64,000 nucleotides of DNA from Sulfurovum sp. AR (GCF_000296775.1 NZ_AJLE01000004.1:1-64000), one strand, 5' to 3'. Positions 25,575 to 34,248 are shown, numbered from the stretch's first letter. The notes: generated by a model not told the origin, from the letters alone. Program-made: numbers and translations.

Positions 25575-25775
25575 GAACCCCAAAAACCATACCACTTAAA
25601 ACAACTTTCTTATTCCAAATGATAGAATATCAAATAAGAAAATTGTAGCATCTTAGCCTCATAATTGACTGGAGACATATATCCATTGGACGAATGAAGC
25701 CTCTATCTATTATAAAACACCTCTATGTATCAAAGATAGCCCGATTAGCCTCAGCTCTTGCTTTAACGTCTTTTA
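25575..25775 (-). mobile_element. Decayed IS3-family transposase end
   Basis: On the minus strand the sequence encodes KARAEANRAIFD, then after a frameshift YIEVFYNR-stop-RLHSSNGYMSPVNYE, the C-terminal end of IS3-family OrfB integrases (consensus YIEVFYNRxRLHSSLGYLSP). A frameshift and a TAG make it non-coding. The outer end contains TGAACCCCAAAAACCAT near 25574, resembling an IS3 terminal repeat. It is a different subgroup from the remnant at 19733 and points the opposite way; the 3' end of the WecA-like gene runs into it. Confidence 0.8.
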
Positions 25776-26755
25776 AGGCGCTGATCAAATAAATTTAAGT
25801 AGATAGAGAACAACAATATAAACAGAATCAAAGAAAGAAAATCACCTGCATGACTTACCTGATATCCTATAATAGAAAATATCATTTGCATCATGGTCAA
25901 GATGATGACCGTATAACGGATATCCCCTTTCACATTGAATAAGAAATGATGCATGTGATTTTTATCTGCATGAAATGGTGATATATGACGTTGCATGCGC
26001 CGTATCATTACGATAAATGTATCCAAGACAGGCAGTGCTACAATAAACAAAATAGATATAGGCGTAATGTACTGAGTCGAGTATATACCTAAAATAGATA
26101 TTACCATTCCTAACGAGAGTGAACCGCTATCACCCATAAATACTTTTGCAGGGTACCAATTAAACAACAAAAATGCGAAAAGAGTTACAATGAAGAATGA
26201 CGATAAGGAAATGATAAGTTCATCATGATGTAGTAAACCTATAGCTAAGAAAGTAACAAGTATCACCATAGAGATAGATGCAGCCAACCCATCTAAACCA
26301 TCCATTAAATTCAAGGCATTAGTGTAGCCTGCTATGGCAAAAAAGCTAAAAGGAAAAACCATCCAAGCTGGCAAGATGATTTCATATTCAAAATAAGTCC
26401 CTAAAGAATATATCGCAACATCATTGATATATAATATGATTGAAGAAACAAAAATAAAGATAAATTTTATTATCGGTGAAATATTTTTTAGATCATCCCA
26501 CACCCCTGCTATAAAGACCATAACAATAGCCAGATAGATATAATAGTATGTTTTCAAATATTCAAGATCAAATAGTAATAAAGTAATAAATATAGCCAGA
26601 ATAAAAGCAATACCTGCACCTCTTGGTATCGGTTTTTTGTGTACACTTCTTTCATTTGGAATATCTATCAATCCTACTTTCTGAGCAAAAAACATAAATA
26701 TAGCTATACCTGCTAAAGAAGATAAAAAAATATAAACTAATAACAGTTCATTCAT
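25763..26755 (-). CDS. WecA/MraY-like polyprenyl-phosphate sugar-1-phosphate transferase
   Basis: 330 aa with about 10 membrane helices. Family motifs are the N-terminal DIPNERSVHKKPIPRGAG, AGVWDDLKN (Mg-binding Asp pair region), NLMDGLDGLAAS, VFMGDSGSLSLG and the cytosolic PFHADKNHMHH histidine loop. It transfers a sugar-1-phosphate, often GlcNAc-1-P, to undecaprenyl phosphate and so would start the repeat unit. The ATG at 26755 has AAAGGA 7 bases upstream; the GTG at 26761 is too near that site. The last codons (RLKRR) overlap IS3-derived DNA, so the C-terminus may have been shortened or replaced. The gene faces away from the rest of the locus. Confidence 0.93.
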   Translation of the reverse strand: MNELLLVYIFLSSLAGIAIFMFFAQKVGLIDIPNERSVHKKPIPRGAGIAFILAIFITLLLFDLEYLKTYYYIYLAIVMVFIAGVWDDLKNISPIIKFIFIFVSSIILYINDVAIYSLGTYFEYEIILPAWMVFPFSFFAIAGYTNALNLMDGLDGLAASISMVILVTFLAIGLLHHDELIISLSSFFIVTLFAFLLFNWYPAKVFMGDSGSLSLGMVISILGIYSTQYITPISILFIVALPVLDTFIVMIRRMQRHISPFHADKNHMHHFLFNVKGDIRYTVIILTMMQMIFSIIGYQVSHAGDFLSLILFILLFSIYLNLFDQRLKRR

Positions 26756-27107
26756 AAACACATCCTTTACAATTAATGCTACTCCTAATAATACTATAAA
26801 ATAGACATATCAAGCAATATTCATACTAGTGAATTTATTCTTAAGATATTCATACAGTTCTATGAGTAATGTTTAAGTAATGCTCTTACAATATAATTTT
26901 CATCAAGTTAGTGAAAAAAGCCAAACCTGTTGTGAAGTAGGGACGGAAAGCCAAGGGTCTCAATTTTAATGAGATAGCCAAGTTGCCTTTGTTCAATACA
27001 AAGTAATACTATAGAGTACTGTTTTTATATAAAACTCTTCTATGCCTTCACAATAAATCTTTCTTCACAACAAACACGTCATCAATCGAAGAAGGAAATT
27101 CAAACCA
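26756..27107 (+). other. Leader region of the first surface lipoprotein
   Basis: The gap contains the divergent upstream DNA of the WecA-like gene, a -10 element TATAAT at 26892-26897, a GEMM aptamer at 26915-26990 and a short hairpin CTTTG/CAAAG just after it (about 26986-27002). A ribosome-binding site GAAGGAAA precedes the ATG at 27108. The whole leader is nearly repeated at 28640-28871. Confidence 0.8.
26915..26990 (+). promoter_or_regulatory. Cyclic-di-GMP-I riboswitch upstream of lipoprotein 1
   Basis: Contains GCCAAACC, a CCTG/TAGG hairpin with GTGAA loop, GGGACGGAAAGCC, a GTCTC/GAGAT P3 stem and AGATAGCCAAGTTGCC. All conserved parts of the GEMM-I aptamer are present. The promoter -10 TATAAT at 26892-26897 puts the transcript start within about 10 bases of the aptamer, as expected for a dedicated leader. 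The following 117 bases hold short hairpins and a T-rich tract near 27019 that could be the switching part. Confidence 0.93.
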
Positions 27108-28205
27108 ATGTTTAGACTTAACAATATCAAACAAAATTTACTTATCGTAGCTTTAGCAACATTTATTTCAGGTTGTGGTGGTGGTTCGACAACTACTTCA
27201 GAAGGAATAGCATCTACACCAGCTTTAAGTTCGAAAGCTATACAAGAAGGACAGGTGATAGATAGAGCTACAGGAAGAGGTCTAGCAAATGTCGAAGTAA
27301 ATATCGAATCACATACGACAACAACTGATGCAAATGGATTCTATAGACTAAATAATATAGCTGTAAATGACAATGCGGTAGTAAACTTTGAAAAAGATGG
27401 CTATCTCTTCGGTAGTACTAAGGTCCAGATAAAAGCATTATCTGGAGACAATACACCTTCTACGAATTACCTAGAGTATACGCTTGATACTTATAATACC
27501 CAATGGAGTTATGATAGCCAAGATGGATCTACTAGTGCTGCAGTTGAAATACCTGCAGGTACTATCCATACAGATGAATCAGAGAATGTCTATAATGGGG
27601 TTGTCTATAGTCGTTGGCTCTTTAAAGATACAATGACAGCTGAAGGACGAGATGCTTTTCCTGGTGCTTTTGAAGGAATGAACAACAATGGTATTGTTGT
27701 TCCATTTGTCTCCTATGGACTTATGTCAGTAGAATTAAAAGATGAAAATGGTGCTTCACTAAGCTTATCAGAAAATATAACTTTAGCACTTCCTTCAGTC
27801 ACAGGAACAACTGAAAATATCCTTTCACTTTGGTACTATGATTATGATCAGGGGTTATGGATTGAAGACGGTTTTGCTGAACGGCAGTCAGACGGAACAT
27901 ATCTTGGGGAAATCTCACACCCTGGAACATGGAGCCTGAGCCAACCCATTGAAGTAGAAGTCGGTATCTATCGTGGTTATATTCTCAATGTAGACGGATC
28001 TCCGATGAGTGACGCAAGAGTTTATGCAGTAGGAGATAACTGGATCAGCAGTGACCTCTCTACGGATCAGAATGGACAATTTGAGCTTGAAGTGATACCT
28101 GGTAACAATTTTCAGCTTTCAGCTTATAACTATAAAGATCAATATGAAGCTACATACAATGGTATAATGCCAATAATCGCTTCTGGAAATATTGTCGAAG
28201 GATAA
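27108..28205 (+). CDS. Surface lipoprotein with carboxypeptidase-regulatory-like domains
   Basis: 365 aa. The signal peptide ends in lipobox ISGC (Cys23), followed by a Gly/Ser/Thr linker. A carboxypeptidase-regulatory-like beta-sandwich covers about residues 46-95 (GQVIDRATGRGLANVEV, TTDANGFYRLNNI). A middle domain at 130-285 contains IPAGTI, AFPGAFEGMN and YYDYDQGLWIEDGFAE, a pattern seen in bacterial cell-surface proteins. A second regulatory-like domain lies at about 288-355 (IYRGYILNVDGSPMSDARV). No enzymatic motif is present; an adhesive or matrix role is inferred from the architecture and the c-di-GMP riboswitch. It is a paralogue of the gene at 28872, sharing its leader and the ends of the protein. 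Confidence 0.85.
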   Translation: MFRLNNIKQNLLIVALATFISGCGGGSTTTSEGIASTPALSSKAIQEGQVIDRATGRGLANVEVNIESHTTTTDANGFYRLNNIAVNDNAVVNFEKDGYLFGSTKVQIKALSGDNTPSTNYLEYTLDTYNTQWSYDSQDGSTSAAVEIPAGTIHTDESENVYNGVVYSRWLFKDTMTAEGRDAFPGAFEGMNNNGIVVPFVSYGLMSVELKDENGASLSLSENITLALPSVTGTTENILSLWYYDYDQGLWIEDGFAERQSDGTYLGEISHPGTWSLSQPIEVEVGIYRGYILNVDGSPMSDARVYAVGDNWISSDLSTDQNGQFELEVIPGNNFQLSAYNYKDQYEATYNGIMPIIASGNIVEG

Positions 28206-28449
28206 AATAGTCTTTTCTTTACATACAATAAACATTTAATATGGAGAAGCACACATAGTTTCTCCGTAGTTTAATTCTTCTATATTCACTATCATTTAAC
28301 ATTGATCTCAAAGTCTAAGATGATAATTCATCAATTTAATTGATTATAAACATATATTTTAATTTTATATTATTTTCAGTTTAATTATGTATTATTCCGA
28401 TACGACTATGATTTAAGGTATTACTTAATCATAAGTTTCAGAAATAAAA

Positions 28450-28525
28450 GTATTAGGCCAAACCTGTTGTGAAGCAGGGACGGAAAGCTTCAGGTCTTTT
28501 GAAAAGAAGATAGCTGGGTTGCATT
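28450..28525 (+). promoter_or_regulatory. Cyclic-di-GMP-I riboswitch, first of tandem pair
   Basis: GGCCAAACC, hairpin CCTG/CAGG with GTGAA loop, GGGACGGAAAGC, P3 and AGATAGCTGGGTTGC are all present. Directly after it a perfect 11-bp all-A/T stem (28523-28533 with 28557-28567) overlaps the 3' edge of the aptamer, a plausible alternative structure that the ligand could regulate. There is no start codon with a long frame between it and the next aptamer. Confidence 0.92.
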
Positions 28526-28644
28526 TATTTAAAATAGTCGTATCTCTTATGATCAATTTAAATAAATTATAACTTTTAACTAAAGTTTATAATCCTAATC
28601 TTATATACAGTCCAGTGGGTAATATTGAAGTAATACTCTTTTAA

Positions 28645-28650
28645 TATAAT
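28645..28650 (+). promoter_or_regulatory. -10 element TATAAT of the second lipoprotein leader
   Basis: TATAAT sits about 20 bases before the aptamer, in a context (GTAATnCTCTTnnAATATAAT) that matches the same position before lipoprotein 1 (TATAAT at 26892-26897). A clear -35 is not seen, which is usual for Campylobacterota promoters. Confidence 0.6.
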
Positions 28651-28667
28651 GCCCATCAAGTTAGGGA

Positions 28668-28745
28668 GAAAAGCCAAACCTGTTGTGAAGCAGGGACGGA
28701 AAGCCAAGGGTCTCATAATAATACTGAGATAGCCTAGTTGCCTTT
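28668..28745 (+). promoter_or_regulatory. Cyclic-di-GMP-I riboswitch, second of tandem pair
   Basis: Near-identical to the aptamer at 26915-26990: GCCAAACC, CCTG/CAGG hairpin, GGGACGGAAAGCC, GTCTC/GAGAT P3 and AGATAGCCTAGTTGCC. It lies 127 bases before the ATG of the 695-aa lipoprotein. A CTTTG/CAAAG hairpin follows it, as in the paralogous leader. Confidence 0.93.
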
Positions 28746-28871
28746 GTAACATACAAAGTAATGCTATATTATAGTGGTTTATACCGTTCTTCAAAGAAAA
28801 ATATTTTCTATTTACTTCATAACAAATTTTCTTCACAACAACACGTTCATAAAAGAAGGAAAATTTAAACA

Positions 28872-30959
28872 ATGTTTAGACTTAACAATATCAAACAAAA
28901 CATACTTATAGTAGCTATTGCAGCTTTGCTAACAGGTTGTGGAGGTGGTGGATCAACAGATTCTACAATAGATTCAACTATCAACCTAAAACCCGTGTCT
29001 GTTCCTGCTGATACAATAGATGTAACAGAAAATTCTGCAACTATAGATCTCACAAATTGGTTAGAGAAGAGCTATACTGTAACAGAAGTAAAATATGATT
29101 ATATTACTAACAATAACTATGGTTCATCTATTACCATAAATGATACTGAAAGTACGGTTACCTTAGTTAATTTAGAATCTAGTACAACATATCATTATCA
29201 AATAATAGGTGTTGACAACAACGGTAAAAAGATTTCAAATAAAGAAGATATTCTCACTTTTACAACTAAACCAGCACTACAAACAGAACCGGCGCCAATA
29301 CCGTTAACAATTAATTCTATTTCGGATAGTAGTACAACAGAAAATTCAACACTTATTACCTGGGAACTAAGCAACTATGCAACAGGACAAGTAGAATACG
29401 GAATTACTAATAATTATGGTAATTTTTCTACAAAAGAAACGAGTTTCAATTATAATAAACATATCCAACTACTCTCTAATCTTAAACCTGACACTACCTA
29501 TCATTATAGAGTCATCTCAACAGATGAAAATGGTAATACTGTTATAAGTGACGACCAAACCTTTCAAACACTACCAGCACCAACCGAACCGATTGTAACT
29601 GAGCCAGCGCCAAGTGAACCAATCATAACGGAACCGATCGTAACAGAACCAGTACCAAGCGAACCGATCGTAACTGAACCAGCGCCAATACCTTTAACAA
29701 TTAATTCTATTTCGGATAGTAGTACAACAGAAAATTCAACACTTATTACCTGGGAACTAAGCAACTATGCAACAGGACAAGTAGAATACGGAATTACTAA
29801 TAATTATGGTAATTTTTCTACAAAAGAAACGAGTTTCAATTATAATAAACATATCCAACTACTCTCTAATCTTAAACCTGACACTACCTATCATTATAGA
29901 GTCATCTCAACAGATGAAAATGGTAATACTGTTATAAGTGATGACCAAACTTTTAAAACACTGTCTAGTTGTCAGAGTGGACCAGCTCAACATTTAGGAC
30001 AAGTTAAAGACACTACTTCCGATACTGGTTTAGTAGATGTTACAGTAACGATCGCTGGTTGTTCTACTAAAACCGATGCAAATGGGTTCTATAGACTAAA
30101 TAATATAGTTGAAAATCAGAATGCAGTTGTGACTTTTGAAAAAGAGGGATATCTCCTCGGAAGTACTAAAATCCAGATCAAAGAGTTATCTGGAGACAGT
30201 ACACCTTCTACGAATTATCTAGAGTATGCTCTTGATACTTATGATACTGAATGGAGTTTTGATAGTCAAACTAGTGTTGATGATACTCATATTAACATAC
30301 CTGCTTCAGTCTATACAACTACAGATGGTAATCCCTACAGTGGTGTAGTTTCAGTTGCGTTAGAAATACAAGATGTTACAACAGATCTAGGAAAAAGAAT
30401 CTTTTCTGGCTCATTTGAAGGTCAAAACACATATGGTGAGATACAACAGTTTGTTTCTCATGGTCTTATCAGTTTATTATGTAAAGATGCGAATGGTAAT
30501 CTACTCAATTTTGCTGAAGGCAGCAGTGCAACATTGACATTTGATGCAGTATCTTCTATGGATGGAGCGAATATCATTCCACTTTGGTATTATGATTATG
30601 ATCAGGGGTTATGGATCGAAGAAGGTTATGCTGAATTGCAGGCAGATGGTACATACCATGGTGAAATATCACACCCGGGAACATGGAGTTTAAGTCAGCC
30701 GATTGAGAACACTCCTGGTATCTATCGTGGTTATATTCTCAATGTAGACGGATTACCTATGAGTGACGTAAGAGTCTACGCCATAGGAGATAACTGGGTA
30801 AGCAGCGATCTCTCTACGGATGCAAATGGTTTATTTGAACTCGAAGTGATTCCAGATAGTAGTTTTCAACTCAAGGCGTATAATTACAAAGATAATTATG
30901 AAGCCGTATATAATGGGACGATAGATCCAATCGCTTCTGGCGTAATAGTTGGAAATTAA
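28872..30959 (+). CDS. Large surface lipoprotein with FN3-like repeats
   Basis: 695 aa. The lipoprotein signal (TGCGGGG after the lipobox) is nearly identical to the paralogue at 27108. Domains in order: an FN3-like domain at about 35-135; a second FN3-like unit at about 141-232 (YATGQVEYGITNNYG, TTYHYRVISTDENGN); a Pro/Glu/Thr linker of EPIVTEPAPS-type repeats; a third unit at 271-362 nearly identical to the second even in DNA; then a carboxypeptidase-regulatory-like domain. The same middle and C-terminal domains as the paralogue complete it (YYDYDQGLWIEEGYAE, IYRGYILNVDGLPMSDVRV). It looks like an extended stalk lipoprotein for adhesion or biofilm matrix; no enzyme motif is seen. Two GEMM riboswitches precede it. 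Confidence 0.85.
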   Translation: MFRLNNIKQNILIVAIAALLTGCGGGGSTDSTIDSTINLKPVSVPADTIDVTENSATIDLTNWLEKSYTVTEVKYDYITNNNYGSSITINDTESTVTLVNLESSTTYHYQIIGVDNNGKKISNKEDILTFTTKPALQTEPAPIPLTINSISDSSTTENSTLITWELSNYATGQVEYGITNNYGNFSTKETSFNYNKHIQLLSNLKPDTTYHYRVISTDENGNTVISDDQTFQTLPAPTEPIVTEPAPSEPIITEPIVTEPVPSEPIVTEPAPIPLTINSISDSSTTENSTLITWELSNYATGQVEYGITNNYGNFSTKETSFNYNKHIQLLSNLKPDTTYHYRVISTDENGNTVISDDQTFKTLSSCQSGPAQHLGQVKDTTSDTGLVDVTVTIAGCSTKTDANGFYRLNNIVENQNAVVTFEKEGYLLGSTKIQIKELSGDSTPSTNYLEYALDTYDTEWSFDSQTSVDDTHINIPASVYTTTDGNPYSGVVSVALEIQDVTTDLGKRIFSGSFEGQNTYGEIQQFVSHGLISLLCKDANGNLLNFAEGSSATLTFDAVSSMDGANIIPLWYYDYDQGLWIEEGYAELQADGTYHGEISHPGTWSLSQPIENTPGIYRGYILNVDGLPMSDVRVYAIGDNWVSSDLSTDANGLFELEVIPDSSFQLKAYNYKDNYEAVYNGTIDPIASGVIVGN
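29293..29957 (+). repeat. Tandem 390-bp-period duplication inside the FN3 lipoprotein gene
   Basis: Bases 29293-29567 recur at 29683-29957 with only a few substitutions, mostly at the ends. Between them lies a linker of degenerate CCGATCGTAACTGAACCAG-type units. The near-identity means a recent duplication or gene conversion, and a substrate for copy-number change. Confidence 0.93.
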
Positions 30960-31408
30960 AATAATAAAGAATTTATTATGACGATGATGATATGAGTAAT
31001 TCATCATCGTTATCTATCCCCAACACACAGGATATTATAAAAACAAACTTTTTAAACTCCTATGAAGCTTCTAGTTTTGCTTTTACAGTTCAAGCATTGA
31101 TAACATTGAATACTTCCTAAATTATTATTTTCTCAAACATTTATATTTCACTCATCTTTTCACTTTTTTTCACTCTACATAACATTGTAAGAAATATTTT
31201 TTGCCAATATATTCAATTTGAGAGTTATCTATTAAGATAATATTTAATATATTATATGATATTATTGATTGTAATAAAAAAATATTTGAAGGAGTAAAGA
31301 TGATAAAAAGTGTTATGTCTTTAAAGCGAATATGGTAATAGCGGAGTTAAATATAGATGCCGACACATAAACTGTTGGCTTACCTTATAATGTAAAAAAG
31401 GATCGATA
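30960..31408 (+). other. Intergenic region before the FISUMP lipoprotein
   Basis: A perfect 10-bp hairpin (ACGATGATGA 30981-30990 with TCATCATCGT 31001-31010) follows the lipoprotein stop. Further on, a strong ribosome-binding site GAAGGAG precedes a 12-codon ORF (31300-31338, MIKSVMSLKRIW), possibly a leader peptide or the start of a lost gene. A GCCGACA/TGTTGGC hairpin lies at 31359-31379. The rest is AT-rich with no recognisable gene. Confidence 0.5.
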
Positions 31409-32146
31409 ATGAAAACAATGAACCTCAAAATATACTCTCTTTTAATCTCAATTTTTGCCTTGTTAACTTTTAGTGGATGTGACTCTTCTAGCTCTCCAGG
31501 ACAACCTGCTGGTGAGACAGAGGCAGAATGTCTATTGAATGCAGGAGGATATGTAGCCATTGAGATCAATGGTTGAACCTGGTTGGATAGAAACCTTGGT
31601 GCCAGTCAAGCTGCAACTGAAACAAATGATTCTCTAGCATACGGTGATTACTATCAGTGGGGACGGTATGCAGATGGTCATGAGAAAAACGATTCAGAAG
31701 TATGCGATGCGTTTTTAGCCACAGACCTAAACGATAGTAATACTTCCGATTGGTATGCACAATTCATTGTACCTCCTTCAGGTCCTCATGATTGGGTAGC
31801 TGCTGATGTTGATGATAATGGTAGTTTAAGATCTGCATCTTGGAACACACCTTATGATGATAATCAAGTGTGTCCATGTGGTTATGTTGTAGCTACGGAA
31901 AATGATTTTAAAGATCTCAATATTACTGATACCAATGTTTCGAATGACTTTAAATTAGCATATGCAGGATATAGATCGCCCGATAGTTCATTAGGTGGTG
32001 TTGATACTATGGCAATTTATTGGACAAGTGATACTAATGATACCAATGGAAGAGGATCAATTCCTTATGATTTAATAGGTGATGGTAGAGCTTCAGATCA
32101 TAAAAGAGCTTATGGTCTACCAATACGTTGTATTAAACCTCAATAA
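31409..32146 (+). pseudogene. FISUMP-domain lipoprotein gene with in-frame TGA
   Basis: The frame starts with a lipoprotein signal peptide (ISIFALLTFSGC) and reaches TGA at codon 56 (31574-31576) within AIEING-stop-TWLDRNLGAS. It then continues in the same frame to 32146. The second part is a typical Fibrobacter succinogenes major paralogous domain: TWLDRNLGASQAATETNDSL, YGDYYQWGRYADGHE, CPCGYVVATENDF and GLPIRCIK at the end. In relatives the residue at the stop is an ordinary amino acid, so one base change explains it. The body is otherwise undamaged, suggesting a recent mutation, a sequencing error or readthrough. Full length would be 245 residues. Confidence 0.82.
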
Positions 32147-32153
32147 CAGCTTC

Positions 32154-32191
32154 CAGAAAGAAACTATAATACAGTTTCTTTCTGTCTTTTC
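32154..32191 (+). terminator. Rho-independent terminator after the FISUMP gene
   Basis: CAGAAAGAAACT and AGTTTCTTTCTG form a perfect 12-bp stem (32154-32184) followed by TCTTTTCT. It ends the plus-strand lipoprotein region just before the minus-strand housekeeping block. Confidence 0.8.
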
Positions 32192-32239
32192 TGATGTCAG
32201 ATATATTTTTCTTTCAAAATAAAATTAGGAAGAAGCTAC

Positions 32240-32575
32240 CTAAAAGGTAATTACCTTCCAATCTTCTTTGAGTGCCCCTGTAAGTAGTTCCCCGGTATGG
32301 ATCATATCTATCCCTAATGAAGCCAGCTTCTCAGTCACTCCATATTCATCACTGCATACGACACAGCATGAGAGTGCAACACCTGTAGCTTTGACCTGAG
32401 CTACTATCTCTTGCAATACTTTATTTTCTGCCAAAAGTTTTGCCGAAGGTCCCCATATCATTAAATGGGCTTGATCCCAGTAGCCTCTTGGAAGGATGAC
32501 ACTTGAGTAGAGTAGTACCATCTTTTTTGCCACTTCTATCTCGGCAGTACTCCATACAATAAGTAGTTTGTCCAT
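32240..32575 (-). CDS. DsrE-family protein
   Basis: 111 aa small cytosolic alpha/beta protein. The start KLLIVWSTAEIEVAKKMVLLYSS and the middle CCVVCSDEYGVTEKLASLGI fit the DsrE/DsrF-like fold, including cysteines at about 70-73 (the sequence SCCVVC). Relatives take part in sulfur relay or are of unknown function. It is transcribed alone, downstream of purH, with RBS AGGAATA before the ATG. The specific role is not known. Confidence 0.75.
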   Translation of the reverse strand: MDKLLIVWSTAEIEVAKKMVLLYSSVILPRGYWDQAHLMIWGPSAKLLAENKVLQEIVAQVKATGVALSCCVVCSDEYGVTEKLASLGIDMIHTGELLTGALKEDWKVITF

Positions 32576-32683
32576 AGTTATTCCTAATAAATTAATGATG
32601 TATTATAGTATTTTTGGGAAGATTAAAAAAGGAAGAAAATGAATAAAAAAGGCAGTACATCAATCATATACTGCCAAAAGATC

Positions 32684-34216
32684 TTAGTGTAAAAAGTGTC
32701 TTACAGTAGTAAAGTAAAGAGAGATACCATGTTCATTGGCAGCTTCAATGACTTCATCATCTCTGATGCTTCCGCCAGGCTCGATGATCGCTTTTACACC
32801 TGCAGCTGCTGCTGCATCGATACTGTCACGGAACGGGAAGAAGGCTTCAGATGCCATCGCTGCACCAGATACATCCAGATCCATCTCTTTGGCTTTTTTA
32901 AGGGCACACTGTGCAGCATCCACACGGCTTGTCATCCCCATACCTACAGCGACCATTGCTGAGTCTTTTACATACACTACGCAGTTAGACTTCGTCAGAC
33001 CGGCGACTTTCCATGCGATCTCCAAGTCTTTCATCTCTTGCGCTGTAGCAGTCAGTTCTGATTTTTGTTGAGCATTATGTACTTCACCATCACAGATACA
33101 GTCTGCATTCTGATAGACAAATCCGCCGTCTACATGTTTGAAATCATGGCTATCATTTGACATCACAAGTTTTGTTCCACCCTGGGCAAAGAGTTTAAGA
33201 CGTTTTTTCTTCTCAAACACTTCTAATGCCTCTGCATCAAAATCCGCTGCCATAACAACTTCAAGGAAGATCTCATTCATTTTCTCTGCAAGCTCTTTTG
33301 TTACCACACCATTGACTGCAACCACACCACCGAATGCAGAGACAGGATCACATTTCAGTGCTTCTGTATAGGATTCCAAAAGCGACTCTTTGATGGCAAA
33401 ACCGCAAGGGTTTCCATGTTTTACGATACATACGGCATTTTCATCACCAAAACTTGAAGCGATCTTCAATGCACCGTTCACATCATTGATGTTGTTGAAA
33501 CTTGCTTCACCTTTAACTTGCTTGAAGTTGTTCGTGAAGTGATTGTCAAACTCATAGAGTGCACCTTTTTGGTGCGGGTTCTCACCATAACGTGTCTGAA
33601 ATGATTTTTTACCTGTAATGAACTGATAATCACCGAATCCATCGTTAAAACGACCGTTCATATAGTTTGCGATCATTGAATCATACGCAGCTGTATGCTC
33701 AAATGCTTTGATCATCATATCTCTTCTGAACTCAACCGTGTTTGTATTGTTTTTCAGGTTATTGAGTACTGTGTCATAGTCTGCGACATCGGTCACAATG
33801 ATCACACTGTCAAAGTTCTTCGCTGCACTTCTTACCATTGCTGGTCCACCGATGTCAATGTTCTCAATGATCTCATCAAAATCATCGGTCTTTTCAATCG
33901 TTGCTTTAAACGGATAAAGATTCACACATACAAGATCAATCCCTTCAACACCGAGCTCTTTTGCCTGATCTAAGTGAGACTGTTTGTCCCTTCTATGTAA
34001 AATACCACCGTGGATATATGGGTTAAGCGTCTTCACTCTTCCCTCAAAACACTCAGGAAATTTTGTCACTTCATTGGCTTCAATCACCGCAATACCTGCA
34101 TCTTGAAGTTTTTTATAGGTACCACCCGTTGAGATGATCTCATAACCTAATGCTACCAACTCTTTGGCAAAGTTCTCTACACCGCTTTTGTCACTTACTG
34201 ATATTAGTGCTCTCAT
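32684..34216 (-). CDS. purH: Bifunctional AICAR transformylase/IMP cyclohydrolase
   Basis: 510 aa, full length. It catalyses the last two steps of IMP synthesis. The N-terminal MGS-fold cyclohydrolase domain (about 1-190) starts [20 protein letters not shown] and has [10 protein letters not shown]. The C-terminal transformylase has [12 protein letters not shown] near 265 (catalytic Lys-His) and [20 protein letters not shown] near 455. It lies downstream of purL in the same direction; copy A of the dispersed repeat lies between them. Confidence 0.98.
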   Translation of the reverse strand: MRALISVSDKSGVENFAKELVALGYEIISTGGTYKKLQDAGIAVIEANEVTKFPECFEGRVKTLNPYIHGGILHRRDKQSHLDQAKELGVEGIDLVCVNLYPFKATIEKTDDFDEIIENIDIGGPAMVRSAAKNFDSVIIVTDVADYDTVLNNLKNNTNTVEFRRDMMIKAFEHTAAYDSMIANYMNGRFNDGFGDYQFITGKKSFQTRYGENPHQKGALYEFDNHFTNNFKQVKGEASFNNINDVNGALKIASSFGDENAVCIVKHGNPCGFAIKESLLESYTEALKCDPVSAFGGVVAVNGVVTKELAEKMNEIFLEVVMAADFDAEALEVFEKKKRLKLFAQGGTKLVMSNDSHDFKHVDGGFVYQNADCICDGEVHNAQQKSELTATAQEMKDLEIAWKVAGLTKSNCVVYVKDSAMVAVGMGMTSRVDAAQCALKKAKEMDLDVSGAAMASEAFFPFRDSIDAAAAAGVKAIIEPGGSIRDDEVIEAANEHGISLYFTTVRHFLH

Positions 34217-34248
34217 TCTTCTCTCTTTCTCAATAATTAATAATAAAT

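Larger units (their letters stand above)
28206..28871 (+). other. Leader with tandem riboswitches between the lipoprotein paralogues
   Basis: Contains a hairpin GGAGAA/TTCTCC at 28243-28265 after the first gene, then two GEMM aptamers (28450-28525 and 28668-28745) about 140 bases apart. The second has its own -10 TATAAT at 28645-28650 and looks like a copy of the leader at 26870-27107. No protein gene is present. Confidence 0.8.

Noticed and set aside
28576-28872. 98-aa minus-strand ORF containing RPCFTTGLAF
   Set aside because: It is the reverse of the GEMM riboswitch core; the same string appears in ORFs across the other aptamers.
31574-31576. Selenocysteine at the TGA
   Set aside because: FISUMP proteins are not redox enzymes, no Cys homologue is expected there, and no SECIS-like hairpin is evident directly after the codon.
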